Shown here: positions 42,481-52,000 of the stretch, piece after piece
Numbering within the stretch: position 1 is the first letter of the stretch
Layout: every line of letters begins with the position of its first letter
Source of the DNA: Janthinobacterium sp. LM6
GTDB taxonomy: Bacteria; Pseudomonadota; Gammaproteobacteria; Burkholderiales; Burkholderiaceae_D
Assembly: GCF_002002885.1 (NCBI RefSeq)
Contig: NZ_CP019510.1
Span: 5,642,001-5,706,000, forward strand
Direction: 5' to 3'
DNA: 64,000 nucleotides
The notes under the pieces: model-generated
What the model was told of the DNA's origin: nothing
Seen by the model: the letters and a program-made list of their open reading frames with translations, nothing else
Database searches by the model: none
Made by a program: the position numbers and the translations under genes

Positions 42481-43256
42481 GCGCTCTTTTCCAGCGGCAG
42501 CGCGGCGGCCACGGCCGCCTGCGTTGCCGTCGCCAGCTCACGCCGGTGCGCGTCCAGGGTCGCCATGGGCGCCAGACAGGTCAGGCGCGCCGTAATCGGC
42601 GGGCCGCTCAGGATCGCCACCATGCTTTGCGCAAAACTCATCTCGCCGATGAAATCGACGGCGTGATGCAAGGCTCCCTTGTCATCCACATACACGAGCG
42701 CGAGCGGCTGCACCGGCACGTGCGCGTCGATGGCCGCCTCGAACAGGTTGGCGTGAAACGGCAGGATCTGCCCTTGCGCGGCGGTCGTGCCTTCGGGGAA
42801 GAACGCGATGCGCTCGCCGGCCGTCAACTTATCCACCAGGCCCTGGAAAATCAGGCGCAGGTCGCGCTTACTGCCGCGCGAAATGAAGATGGTGCCGGCG
42901 CGTCCCGCCAGCCAGCCCAGGATAGGCCAGGCGCGGATTTCCGCCTTGGCGACGAAACGGCAGGGGTGGACGGCGTTGATGACGAAGATATCGAGCCACG
43001 ACACGTGGTTCGCCACCACCATCGCATGGTCGAGGGCCGGCACGCTGTCGGCCGGCTGCGCCACACGCACGCCGCAGATGTCGAGCAGCTGCGTCGACCA
43101 GCGGCGGATCCGCCGGTTGCGGCCGTCCAGGTCCAGCCAGGGAAAGAGCACGGCGCTCTTGGCCATGCCGCAGCTCAGGTGAATGGCGATGCGCGCGAGG
43201 CGGTAGGTAAGCAGAAGTTTCAAATGACACCAGATAAAGAAGCAAACCCACAGCAA
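42477..43256 (-). CDS. Lysophospholipid acyltransferase-family protein
   Basis: Membrane-associated acyltransferase of up to 259 residues. Motif I is NHVSWLD (NHxxxxD), then RAGTIFISRGSKRDLR and motif III FFPEGTTA. It is a second PlsC-like enzyme, diverged from the one at 29704; ornithine-lipid OlsA-type or general lysophosphatidate activity is possible. The first eleven residues of the longest frame (from a TTG at 43256) are doubtful: a TTG at 43223 gives the family-like start KLLLTYRLARIAIHL. A REP-like copy lies 5 bases upstream of the longest frame, leaving little room for a promoter. Confidence 0.83.
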   Translation of the reverse strand: MLWVCFFIWCHLKLLLTYRLARIAIHLSCGMAKSAVLFPWLDLDGRNRRIRRWSTQLLDICGVRVAQPADSVPALDHAMVVANHVSWLDIFVINAVHPCRFVAKAEIRAWPILGWLAGRAGTIFISRGSKRDLRLIFQGLVDKLTAGERIAFFPEGTTAAQGQILPFHANLFEAAIDAHVPVQPLALVYVDDKGALHHAVDFIGEMSFAQSMVAILSGPPITARLTCLAPMATLDAHRRELATATQAAVAAALPLEKSA

Positions 43257-43261
43257 ATTCT

Positions 43262-43288
43262 GGGGTCAGACCCGGCGGGTCTGACCCC
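43262..43288. repeat. REP-like palindrome, copy 3
   Basis: Identical over all 27 bases to the copy at 31438 (arms GGGGTCAGACCC / GGGTCTGACCCC around GGC). It lies between the end of pyrC' (43325) and the acyltransferase start, in a minus-strand tandem pair. Confidence 0.88.
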
Positions 43289-43324
43289 GGCAGTATGCTG
43301 GAGTTTCACTCCAGTACAAAAAAT

Positions 43325-44626
43325 TTAACGCTGAAACGCCACCTGTCCGGCGACAATGGTCGCCTTGACGATGCCGCTCAACTCATAGCCGAGGAAAGGC
43401 GTGTGCTTGCCCTGGCTGGCCAGCGACGCCGACGACACGGTCCAGCGCGCGGCGGGATCGAAGACGCAGATGTCGGCCGCTTCGCCCACGGCCAGGCTGC
43501 CGGCCGGGATACCGGCGACACGGGCTGCGTCGGACGTGACCTTGGCCACGGCGCGCGCCAGCGGACGCTCGCCCGCTTGCGGCTGGTTCAAGGCATAGTC
43601 GTCGGCCCATTTCAGGGCCAGCGACAGCAGCAGTTCCAGGCCCGTGGCGCCGGGCGACGCTTCGCCGAACGGCAGCAGTTTTTCATCGTCGTCGACGGGC
43701 GTATGGTCCGAGCACATGGCGTCGACCGTGCCGTCGAGCAGGCCGGCGCGGATCGCATCGCGGTCGCGCTGGCTGCGGAACGGCGGCGTGACCCTGGCGT
43801 TCGAATCGAAAAAGCCGATATCGGCGTCCGTCAGGTGCACGTGGTGCACGCCCACGTCGCAGGTGACGGGCAAGCCTTCGGCCTTGGCGGCGCGGATCAG
43901 CTCCAGGCCCGCCGACGACGAGATGCGGCACAGGTGCACGCGCGCGCGGCTGGCGCGCATCAATTCAAAGATCGTGTGCAGCGCGATGGTTTCGGACATC
44001 ACGGGCACGCCGGACAAGCCCAGGCGCGATGCCAGCGGGCCGCTGTGGGCGATGCCGCCGCGGCCGATGTGCGGGTCTTGCGGGCGCAGCCAGACCGTGT
44101 AGCCGAAGGTGTTCGCGTACTGCATGGCGCGCAGCAGCACGGTGGTGTCCTCGATCGGCTCTTCCGCCTGCGCGAAGCCGATGCAGCCCGCTTCCGTCAG
44201 TTCGGCCATTTCCGTCAGCGACTTGCCCTTCAAGCCCATGGTCAGCGCGCCCAGCGGATGCACGTGCGCCTTGTTCTGCGTCTTGGCGCGGTACTTCAGC
44301 ATTTCCACCAGACCCGGCTCGTCGAGCACGGGATCGGTGTCGGGCGGGCAAACCAGGCTCGTGACGCCGCCCTGGAGGGCTGCCTGCAATTCCGATTCCA
44401 GCGTTGCCTTGTATTCGTAGCCCGGCTCGCGCAGACGCGCGGACAGGTCGACCAGGCCGGGGGAAACCACCAGGCCGGCCGCGTCAAAGGTGGTGTCGGC
44501 GGTGAAACCTGCCGGGGCGCTGCCCACGGCCAGCACCTTGCCGTCGGCGATAAACAGGTCTTGCAAGCCATCGATGCCGTTGGCAGGGTCGATCAGGTGG
44601 CCGTTCTTGATATGTAGTGTCGTCAT
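43325..44626 (-). CDS. pyrC': Dihydroorotase homologue lacking metal ligands (PyrC'/PyrX type)
   Basis: 433 residues of the amidohydrolase fold. The motif that should read VDxHxHxREPG is VDLSARLREPG, with S62 and R64 in place of both zinc-binding histidines; the later SDHTP part is kept. Such pseudo-enzymes stand after pyrB in Pseudomonas and are needed to build the ATCase dodecamer rather than to catalyse. The place directly after pyrB here is the same. A working dihydroorotase must be encoded elsewhere. It follows pyrB by 24 bases. Confidence 0.9.
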   Translation of the reverse strand: MTTLHIKNGHLIDPANGIDGLQDLFIADGKVLAVGSAPAGFTADTTFDAAGLVVSPGLVDLSARLREPGYEYKATLESELQAALQGGVTSLVCPPDTDPVLDEPGLVEMLKYRAKTQNKAHVHPLGALTMGLKGKSLTEMAELTEAGCIGFAQAEEPIEDTTVLLRAMQYANTFGYTVWLRPQDPHIGRGGIAHSGPLASRLGLSGVPVMSETIALHTIFELMRASRARVHLCRISSSAGLELIRAAKAEGLPVTCDVGVHHVHLTDADIGFFDSNARVTPPFRSQRDRDAIRAGLLDGTVDAMCSDHTPVDDDEKLLPFGEASPGATGLELLLSLALKWADDYALNQPQAGERPLARAVAKVTSDAARVAGIPAGSLAVGEAADICVFDPAARWTVSSASLASQGKHTPFLGYELSGIVKATIVAGQVAFQR

Positions 44627-44650
44627 GCTCGCTTACTCGTCCTTGGGCTA

Positions 44651-45616
44651 TCAGCCCTGATTACCAGCCAAAATACTCATCACCGCCATGCGCACGGCGA
44701 TACCGAACGTCACCTGCGGCAGGATCACCGCCTGCGGACCGTCGGCTACGGCCGAATCGATCTCCACGCCGCGGTTCATCGGGCCCGGATGCATGACGAT
44801 GGCGTCCGGTTTCGCCAGCGCCAGGCGCTCGGGAGTCAAACCATAGCTCTTGAAATACTCCTGCGCCGACGGCAGCAGCGCGCCGCTCATGCGTTCATTC
44901 TGCAGGCGCAGCATGATGATCACGTCCACGCCTTTGAGGCCTTCATCCATGTTGGTGAAGGTGCGCACGCCCATCTGTTCCAGGCCGCCCGGCAGCAGGG
45001 TATGCGGGCCGATGGCGCGCACTTCCGGCACGCCCAGGGTGGTCAGCGCGTGGATATCGGAACGGGCCACGCGGCTGTGCAGGATGTCGCCCACGATGGC
45101 CACCGTCAGGTTGGTGAAATCCTTCTTGTAGTGGCGGATCGTGTACATGTCCAGCAAACCCTGGGTCGGGTGCGCGTGGCGTCCGTCGCCCGCGTTGACC
45201 ACGTGGACGTGCGGCTGCTTGGTGTCGATCAGGTGCTTGGCGATCAGGTAGGGCGCGCCCGACTGCGCGTGGCGCACGACGAACATGTCGGCATGCATGG
45301 CCGACAGGTTGTCGATGGTGTCGAGCAGTGACTCGCCCTTGCTGGCCGACGAGGCCTGGATGTTCAGGTTGATGACGTCGGCCGACAGGCGCTTCGAGGC
45401 GATTTCGAAGGTGGTGCGGGTGCGCGTGGAGTTTTCAAAGAACAGATTGAAAACGCTCTTGCCGCGCATCAGCGGCACCTTTTTCACATCGCGGTCGGAG
45501 ATGCCGACGAACGAGGAAGCGGTATCGAGGATGTGATTGACGATAGACTTCGGCAAGCCTTCAATCGTCAGCAGATGTTGCAGTTCGCCGTGTTTATTCA
45601 GTTGCGGATTAAGCAT
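44651..45616 (-). CDS. pyrB: Aspartate carbamoyltransferase catalytic chain
   Basis: First committed step of pyrimidine synthesis: carbamoyl phosphate plus aspartate gives carbamoyl aspartate. It has 321 residues. The carbamoyl-phosphate loop is [13 protein letters not shown] at about 59-71; [12 protein letters not shown] and [11 protein letters not shown] follow. The start overlaps the pyrR stop region by 8 bases. It probably assembles with the pseudo-dihydroorotase encoded next. Confidence 0.96.
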   Translation of the reverse strand: MLNPQLNKHGELQHLLTIEGLPKSIVNHILDTASSFVGISDRDVKKVPLMRGKSVFNLFFENSTRTRTTFEIASKRLSADVINLNIQASSASKGESLLDTIDNLSAMHADMFVVRHAQSGAPYLIAKHLIDTKQPHVHVVNAGDGRHAHPTQGLLDMYTIRHYKKDFTNLTVAIVGDILHSRVARSDIHALTTLGVPEVRAIGPHTLLPGGLEQMGVRTFTNMDEGLKGVDVIIMLRLQNERMSGALLPSAQEYFKSYGLTPERLALAKPDAIVMHPGPMNRGVEIDSAVADGPQAVILPQVTFGIAVRMAVMSILAGNQG

Positions 45617-46148
45617 GGTGGGTATCTATGGTGAGCGTGAATTTTCCATCGTCGGCTTGCTTCAGGACCAGGGCCTGGCCCGGCGGCACGGCAGTGAAGG
45701 CGGCCACGAAATCGGCGGCCACCGGCAACTGGCGTTCGCCGCGGTCGACCAGGGCAGCCAGCATGATCTTCGCCGGGCGGCCATAGTCGAACAATTCGTT
45801 GATGGCCGCGCGCGTGGTGCGGCCCGTGTACAGCACGTCGTCGACCAGCAGGATGGTGGCGCCGGCCACGTCAAAGCTGATTTGCGTCGGCTTGACGTCT
45901 GCATGCAGACCCTTCTGGGCAAAGTCGTCGCGGTAGAACGAGACATCGAGCACGCCCAGGCGGTCGAGCAGGTTGAGGTCGCGCGCCAGGCGTTCAGCCA
46001 GCCAGGCGCCGCCCGAATGGATGCCGACGATGGCCACGTTGGGGATGCCCGCCAGGCCGCTCTGCACCTGTTGCAGCAAGACCGCGTACAGGGCCTCGGC
46101 GTCGAGTTGGGAAGGATTCGTAGGATGCGGCATAGGGTTCTTGATCAT
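45609..46148 (-). CDS. pyrR: PyrR-type uracil phosphoribosyltransferase / pyrimidine operon regulator
   Basis: 179 residues. The PRPP loop is at about 99-112, [14 protein letters not shown]. PyrR proteins have uracil phosphoribosyltransferase activity and in Gram-positive bacteria bind pyr mRNA; in beta- and gammaproteobacteria the regulatory role is less certain. No obvious attenuator was found upstream. The start could be 46148 or the ATG at 46133; neither has a strong ribosome binding site. Confidence 0.92.
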   Translation of the reverse strand: MIKNPMPHPTNPSQLDAEALYAVLLQQVQSGLAGIPNVAIVGIHSGGAWLAERLARDLNLLDRLGVLDVSFYRDDFAQKGLHADVKPTQISFDVAGATILLVDDVLYTGRTTRAAINELFDYGRPAKIMLAALVDRGERQLPVAADFVAAFTAVPPGQALVLKQADDGKFTLTIDTHHA

Positions 46149-46171
46149 TCAGGAATGGGTCAAAGGTCAGA

Positions 46172-46570
46172 TTAATAATTCGCGTCGAAATACTGTTGCA
46201 GGATGATGGCGGCGGCGCGGTCATCGATGACTTCACCGCGCCTGGCAGCGATGACGGCAGATGAATAACGCTCGTCGACCAGTTCCACCGGCAGGTTGAA
46301 GCGACCGTGCACCTGGTTGGCGAAACGACGGCAGCGCGCGCTCATCTCATGTTCCGTGCCATCGGGATGGCTGGGCAAGCCCACCACGATGCGGCTCGCG
46401 CCCCACTCCCTGATCAGGCTATCGATGGCGGCAAACTTCGGCTCGTTCGCCGTGGCCGTGATCACGCTGAGCGGCTTGGCCTGGCAAATCATGGTATTGC
46501 CGATGGCCACGCCGATGCGTTTCAAGCCGAAATCGAAGGCGAGGATGGTGTCGATGGCGTCACCGCTCAT
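46172..46570 (-). CDS. ruvX: Holliday-junction resolvase-like / pre-16S rRNA nuclease
   Basis: YqgF-family RNase H-fold nuclease of 132 residues. The first acidic motif is AFDFGLKRIGVAIGN; IVVGLP and LVDERYSS follow. The E. coli protein trims the 5' end of 16S rRNA precursors. Its start overlaps the yqgE stop (ATGA), the widely conserved yqgE-yqgF pair. Confidence 0.93.
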   Translation of the reverse strand: MSGDAIDTILAFDFGLKRIGVAIGNTMICQAKPLSVITATANEPKFAAIDSLIREWGASRIVVGLPSHPDGTEHEMSARCRRFANQVHGRFNLPVELVDERYSSAVIAARRGEVIDDRAAAIILQQYFDANY

Positions 46571-47214
46571 GCGTGTCCGGCTTCCGATGCCAGCATGAGA
46601 GGATCGATACCGAGCAGTTTAATGGCCGCCACGTAGCGCTGCTCGATGGGGAAATCAAACAGGATGTCGGCCGAGGCGCCGACCGTCAACCAGCCATTGC
46701 GGCCGATCTCGTCTTCCAGCTGGCCCGGGCTCCAGCCCGAGTAGCCGATCGAGACCAGCATGCGCTCGGGACCATCCCCCTTGGCGACGGCTTCAAGCAC
46801 GTCAATCGAGGTGGTAAACGCCACTTCATCGGTCACCGTCAGCGACGAGGAATAACGCGCGCCCGGCGTATGCAGCACGAAGCCGCGGTCGTCCTGCACC
46901 GGACCGCCGAACATGATCGGTTCGTTGATGATGGGCGTGTCGCTGCCGGCCGCCAGTTTCAGGTCGATGCGGTCGAACAGCACTTCCATGGTCATGTCAG
47001 TGGGTTTGTTGATGACGACGCCCAGCACGCCATTTTCATTGTGTTCGCACACGTACACGACCGTGCCGCCGAAGATCGGATCTTGCATGGCCGGCATCGC
47101 AATCAGGAAATGGTTGGCCAGATTCAGGGTGGAGGAACCGGTTGCGGCCGGTTCTCCCATCCCCTGCATCAGACGATGTCCTGGTAGAGTCTGGTCGATT
47201 TTACTCTTTTTCAT
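46567..47214 (-). CDS. yqgE: YqgE/AlgH family protein
   Basis: Soluble protein of about 215 residues (or 200 from the ATG at 47169), a family without proven biochemical activity. Marks are LNLANHFLIAMPAMQDPIFGG, VVYVCEHNENGVLGVVINKP and IGYSGWSPGQLEDEI. It leads the unit yqgE-ruvX-pyrR-pyrB-pyrC'. Confidence 0.93.
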   Translation of the reverse strand: MKKSKIDQTLPGHRLMQGMGEPAATGSSTLNLANHFLIAMPAMQDPIFGGTVVYVCEHNENGVLGVVINKPTDMTMEVLFDRIDLKLAAGSDTPIINEPIMFGGPVQDDRGFVLHTPGARYSSSLTVTDEVAFTTSIDVLEAVAKGDGPERMLVSIGYSGWSPGQLEDEIGRNGWLTVGASADILFDFPIEQRYVAAIKLLGIDPLMLASEAGHA

Positions 47215-47555
47215 ACGCGATGCTCTCTCTGTGGGCTTGCTGGCAAGTCTCGCTTACCCCGCTATCGTACGCCTGGCGCAACCGACCGCACATCCTGGGC
47301 GGCGCGCACCGTGTTGCCAAGCGTTATTCTTGTTATGTTGTAAATTAATGGTCAATTCGCCATGCCTGCGGGTGCGTTTCAATGCCAATTGCAAAATTGA
47401 TTGCAAAACCGCTGTCGCACATAAAGCACCACGAACATACCCGGTAGTTTACACTGAATTGCCGTCGCAGCGACGCCAAAGGCGCGACGCGAGCGGCGAT
47501 AAAGCCCCGTTGGCGGCAAAAAATGGCCTATCTTTGACCCTGAACACGCGAAATA
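47215..47555. other. Divergent non-coding region between yqgE and phrB
   Basis: 341 bases holding promoters of both units. ATTGCAAAA occurs at 47388-47396 and again at 47400-47408, 12 bases apart. No gene was seen. Confidence 0.5.
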
Positions 47556-49019
47556 ATGACAATCAAGACTTCCCTGGTGTGGTTCCGGCGCGATCTGCGC
47601 GCGTTTGACCATGCTGCACTGCATCACGCCCTGCGCCAAAGCCAGGCCGTGCATTGCGTCTTCGTGTACGACACCGCTATCCTGGCGGCCCTGCCGCGCC
47701 GCGACCGGCGGGTCGACTTCATCCACGCCAGCCTGGCCGAGCTCGCTGGCGAGCTGCGCCAGCTGGGCGGCGACCTGATCGTGCTGCACGCGGACGCGGC
47801 CGAGGCCATCCCGCGCCTGGCCGCCGAATTGAACGCCGACGCCGTCTTTGCCAACCACGACTACGAACCGCAAGCCATCGCGCGCGACGCCACGGTGGCC
47901 GCCGCTCTCACGCGCGACGCGCGCCTGTGGTTCAGTTTCAAGGACCAGGTGATCTTTGAAAAGGACGAAGTGCTGACGCTCTCGGCCAAGCCGTATACCG
48001 TCTACACGCCGTACAAGAATGCCTGGCTGAAGAAAATGCGCGCGGAACCCGGCTGCCTGGCGCCGTTCGCCATCGAGCCGCATGCGGCCAGCCTGGCGCC
48101 GCCGCGCAATGGCACGCCGGCGCCCCTGCCCACCTTGGGCGAGCTGGGTTTCGAGGCCAGCAACCTGGCAGAACTGGCCATTCCCACCGGCATGTCGGGC
48201 GCCAGCCAACTGTTCGAGGATTTTTTACAACGCGTGGCCCGCTATGACGTGGCGCGCGATTTCCCCGCCTTGAAGGGACCGTCCTACCTGTCCATGCATC
48301 TGCGCTTCGGCACCGTGTCGCTGCGCTACCTGGTGCGCACCATCGTCGACCTGATGGACCGGGGCGGCGGCGGCGATGGCGCACCCGTGTGGCTGGCCGA
48401 ACTGATCTGGCGCGATTTCTACGCCATGATCCTGTACCAGAACCCGCATGTGGAAGGCGGCGCCTTCAAGCCAGCCTACGACGCCATCGCCTGGGAAACA
48501 GGAGCCGAGGCCGATGCCGCCTTTGCGGCCTGGTGCGAGGGGCGCACCGGCTATCCGCTGGTGGACGCGGCGATGGCACAGCTGAACCAGACGGGCTACA
48601 TGCACAACCGCCTGCGCATGGTCACGGCCTGCTTCCTGATCAAGGACCTGGGCATCGACTGGCGCCGCGGCGAAGCGTATTTCGCGCTGCACCTGAATGA
48701 CTTCGACCTGGCGTCGAACAACGGCGGCTGGCAATGGGCGTCCTCGTCCGGCTGCGACGCCCAGCCCTACTTCCGCATCTTCAATCCGATCACGCAATCG
48801 GAAAAATTCGATGCCGGCGGGCGCTTCATCCGCCGCTACCTGCCGCAGCTGAAGGCGCTGGGCGACAAGGAAATTCACGCGCCCTGGCTGGTGCCGCGCA
48901 TGCTGCTCGAGCAAAAAAACATCGTGCTGGGGTGCGACTATCCGGAACCGCTGGTGCAGCACGACGAGGCGCGCAAGGAGACCCTGGAACGTTATGCCGT
49001 GGTGAAAGTGGTGACGTAG
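47556..49019 (+). CDS. phrB: Deoxyribodipyrimidine photolyase
   Basis: Light-driven DNA repair enzyme of 487 residues that splits cyclobutane pyrimidine dimers. The N-terminal antenna domain starts SLVWFRRDLRAFDHAALHHAL. The C-terminal FAD domain has WREFY-type WRDFYAMI, TGYPLVDAAMAQLNQTGYMHNRLRM and DFDLASNNGGWQWASSSGCDAQPYF, which match class I CPD photolyases. It has its own promoter region and converges with chpA, whose stop lies one base away. Confidence 0.95.
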   Translation: MTIKTSLVWFRRDLRAFDHAALHHALRQSQAVHCVFVYDTAILAALPRRDRRVDFIHASLAELAGELRQLGGDLIVLHADAAEAIPRLAAELNADAVFANHDYEPQAIARDATVAAALTRDARLWFSFKDQVIFEKDEVLTLSAKPYTVYTPYKNAWLKKMRAEPGCLAPFAIEPHAASLAPPRNGTPAPLPTLGELGFEASNLAELAIPTGMSGASQLFEDFLQRVARYDVARDFPALKGPSYLSMHLRFGTVSLRYLVRTIVDLMDRGGGGDGAPVWLAELIWRDFYAMILYQNPHVEGGAFKPAYDAIAWETGAEADAAFAAWCEGRTGYPLVDAAMAQLNQTGYMHNRLRMVTACFLIKDLGIDWRRGEAYFALHLNDFDLASNNGGWQWASSSGCDAQPYFRIFNPITQSEKFDAGGRFIRRYLPQLKALGDKEIHAPWLVPRMLLEQKNIVLGCDYPEPLVQHDEARKETLERYAVVKVVT

Positions 49020-49020
49020 C

Positions 49021-52000
49021 TCAAGATTCGGTCAACAAGCGCCCCACCTCCGCCAGCAATTCTTCTTCCTGGAACGGCTTGCCGAAATACGCATTCACGC
49101 CCAGCTCGAACGCATGTGCGCGGTGCTTGTCGGCGCTGCGCGAAGTGATCATGATGACGGGGATGGCGCGCGTCTTGTCGTCGCTGCGCACATTGCGCGT
49201 CAAGTCAAAACCATCCATGCGCGGCATCTCCACGTCGATCAGCAGCAGGGCCGGAATGGCAGCCGGCTCCAGCGCATGCAACTGCTCCAGCGCATCGACG
49301 CCATCCTTGGCCAGCAGCACCTGGTAGCCTTCGCGCTCGAACAGGCGCTGCATCACGCGGCGCACCGTCAGCGAATCGTCGACCACCATCACGCGCACGA
49401 CCGGCACCGCCAACGCGCTGGAAACGGCACGCTGCTCGCGGCTGGCCAGCGCATATTGCGACAGCAGTTCCGGATGGTGCTCGAGGTGCTGCGCCAGCGC
49501 CACGGGGTTCAGGATCAGCACGATGTCGCCCGTGCCCAGCACCGTGGCGCCGGCAATGCCCGGCATGCGCGCCAGTTGCGGGCCTACGTGCTTGACCACG
49601 ACTTCGCGGTTACCCACCACGTCATCAACCTGCAAGGCCAGCCTGTCATTGCCATTTCTCAGCAACAGCACGGGCGCATAGCGCTGCGTGGCCTGTAGCG
49701 CCGGCGTCTCGCCCAGCATGGCCGACAGGTGGTGCAGCGCCAGCGACTGGCCGTGCGACTCGATGCATCCGGCTGCCCGCACCTGCTCCAGCTGCTCGCC
49801 TTTCAGGTGCAGCACCTGCTCCACCAGTACCGATGGCAAGGCATACGTCTTGCCGTTCGCCGCCAGCAGCACCACTTGCGTAACGGCCAGGGTCAGCGGC
49901 AGGTGGATGGTGAAGCGCATGCCCAGGCCCGCTTGCGTCAGCGTCTCCACGCGCCCGCCCAGCGCCAGCGCTTCGGAGCGCACGATGTCCATGCCAAAAC
50001 CGCGTCCGGCCAATTCCGTCAGGCTGTCGGCGGTGGAAAAACCCGGCGTGAAAATCAGCTCGGCCGCCTGTGCGTCGGTCAATGGCGCGTCCGTCGCCAG
50101 CAGGCCGGCGCCGTGCGCCTTGGCGCAGATGCGTTCCAGGTCCAGTCCTGCGCCATCGTCAGAAAAGGCGATCGCCACTTCGTTCCCCTGCTGGCTGACC
50201 TGCACCAGCAACTCGCCCGTTTCGCTCTTGCCCGCGACCAGGCGCGCGTCGCGCGGCTCGACGCCGTGCACGATGGCGTTACGCAGCAGGTGTTCGAACG
50301 GAGCAGCCATGCGTTCGAGCACGCTGCGGTCGATTTCCACGCCGCCGCCGCGGATGTCGAGATTGACGCGCTTGTCGACTTCCTTGGCGCTTTGCCGCGC
50401 CACGCGGAACAAGCGTTCAGCGATGCTGGCAAACGGCACCATGCGGATCTGCATCAGGTCGCGCTGCAGCTCGCGCGTCAACCGCGCCTGCAGCACCAGG
50501 TCGTCCGTCACCGCATCGACGCTGTGGCTGAGGTTTTCATGGAAAGAGGCCACGTCGTTGACGCTTTCAGCCATCATGCGCGTGAGTTCCTGCAAGCGCG
50601 TAAAACGGTCGAATTCAAGCGGATCGAAATCGCGCTCGCTGCCGACGGCCATGCGCGAGGCAATCTGCGATTCGGCCTGCATTTCCACTTCGCGCAGCTG
50701 GCGCCGCAAGCGCGCCAGGTTGTCGGAAAACTCGGACAGCGATGCGCCCAGCACGCCGACTTCATTTTCCATTTTAGAGCGCGTGATCGACACTTCGCCA
50801 GCCTGGTTGACCAGGCGATCGAGAATATCGGCGCGCACGCGCACCAGGGCCGCCTTCGGTTCGGCAACCGGCGTGTCTTCCATGCCCGGCAAGGGCAGCA
50901 AGGGCTGCTGCAACTGCTCGAACAGGTGCAACGCATGGTCGTAATGGGCCAGCAATTCCTCGAAAGCCTGTGGCGTGGCGGTGCCCGCGTGCAGCATGTT
51001 TTCGATATGCGTCTCGATTTCATGCGCATGCTGGCCCAGGCGCATGGCGCCGGCCATGCGCGCGCTGCCCTTGACCGTATGCAGGGTGCGCAACAGCATC
51101 TGCGCCTGCCCGCTATCGTGCGCCTGCTGCTGCCAGCTGCGCAGCGCCTCGCCGATCTGCGGCAGCAAGTCGGCGCCCTCCTCCAGGAAGACGGACAATA
51201 AATCGAGGTCAAGTTCATCGCTGATGCCGGCGCTGGCCGCCAGCAGCGCGGCCGCATCGGCTGGCATGATGGCAGGCGCCGGCGCTTCCGGCGCCGCGTG
51301 CTCCAATGGCGGCGCATGTTCGAAACCGGCGTCGAACAGGTCGTCACTGGCGCCGCTGTCGTGCACCGGCGCTGGCGGAGGTACTTCGGCAGCAGCCGGC
51401 TGCAGCGCGTCGGCGACGATGCTGGCATACGTCGCCTGGAACAGGGGCTCGAGCTGCGGCACAGGGACCTCGGCCAGCGCGTCGGGCAGCGCTTCCGCAG
51501 GGTGCGCCGGTGAGCCGACGATGCTGGCGTAAGCGGCCGCAAACAGGGCGTCGAGCCGCTCTTCCTTGCTCTCGCCGGGCGGCGCCGTCAGGGCGCGCCA
51601 CAGGGTGTTGAGCGCTTCGATCATATCCGGCTGCGTTGGCGCCAGGTCGCCCAGCGCAAACGCCTGCAGCATTTGCCCGATGCGCTGCGTGGCCTGCTCC
51701 AGCACGTCGTGCTGTTCGGCGCGCAGGCCGGCCAGCGGCGACACCACCGTTTCGATCACCGTCTCGAGCGCGTGCGCCAGGTCGCGCAGGGACTGGAAGC
51801 CGACCGTGCCCGACGTCCCCGCCAGGGTATGCACGGCTTGCAGCGCTTCCACGCTGACGGCGCGCTGCTCATGACGCCATTCGCCGAAGTCGCGCGTGAG
51901 CACGCGCAGCAATTCATCCGTCTCGGCCAGGTAGATGTTGTACAAGGGAAGGCTGATGCGCAGTTCGCCCACGTGCTTGAGGTGATCGTCCAGCGCCTCG

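Noticed and set aside
5538-43288. CRISPR array
   Set aside because: The three palindromes are many kilobases apart with no spacer-repeat pattern.
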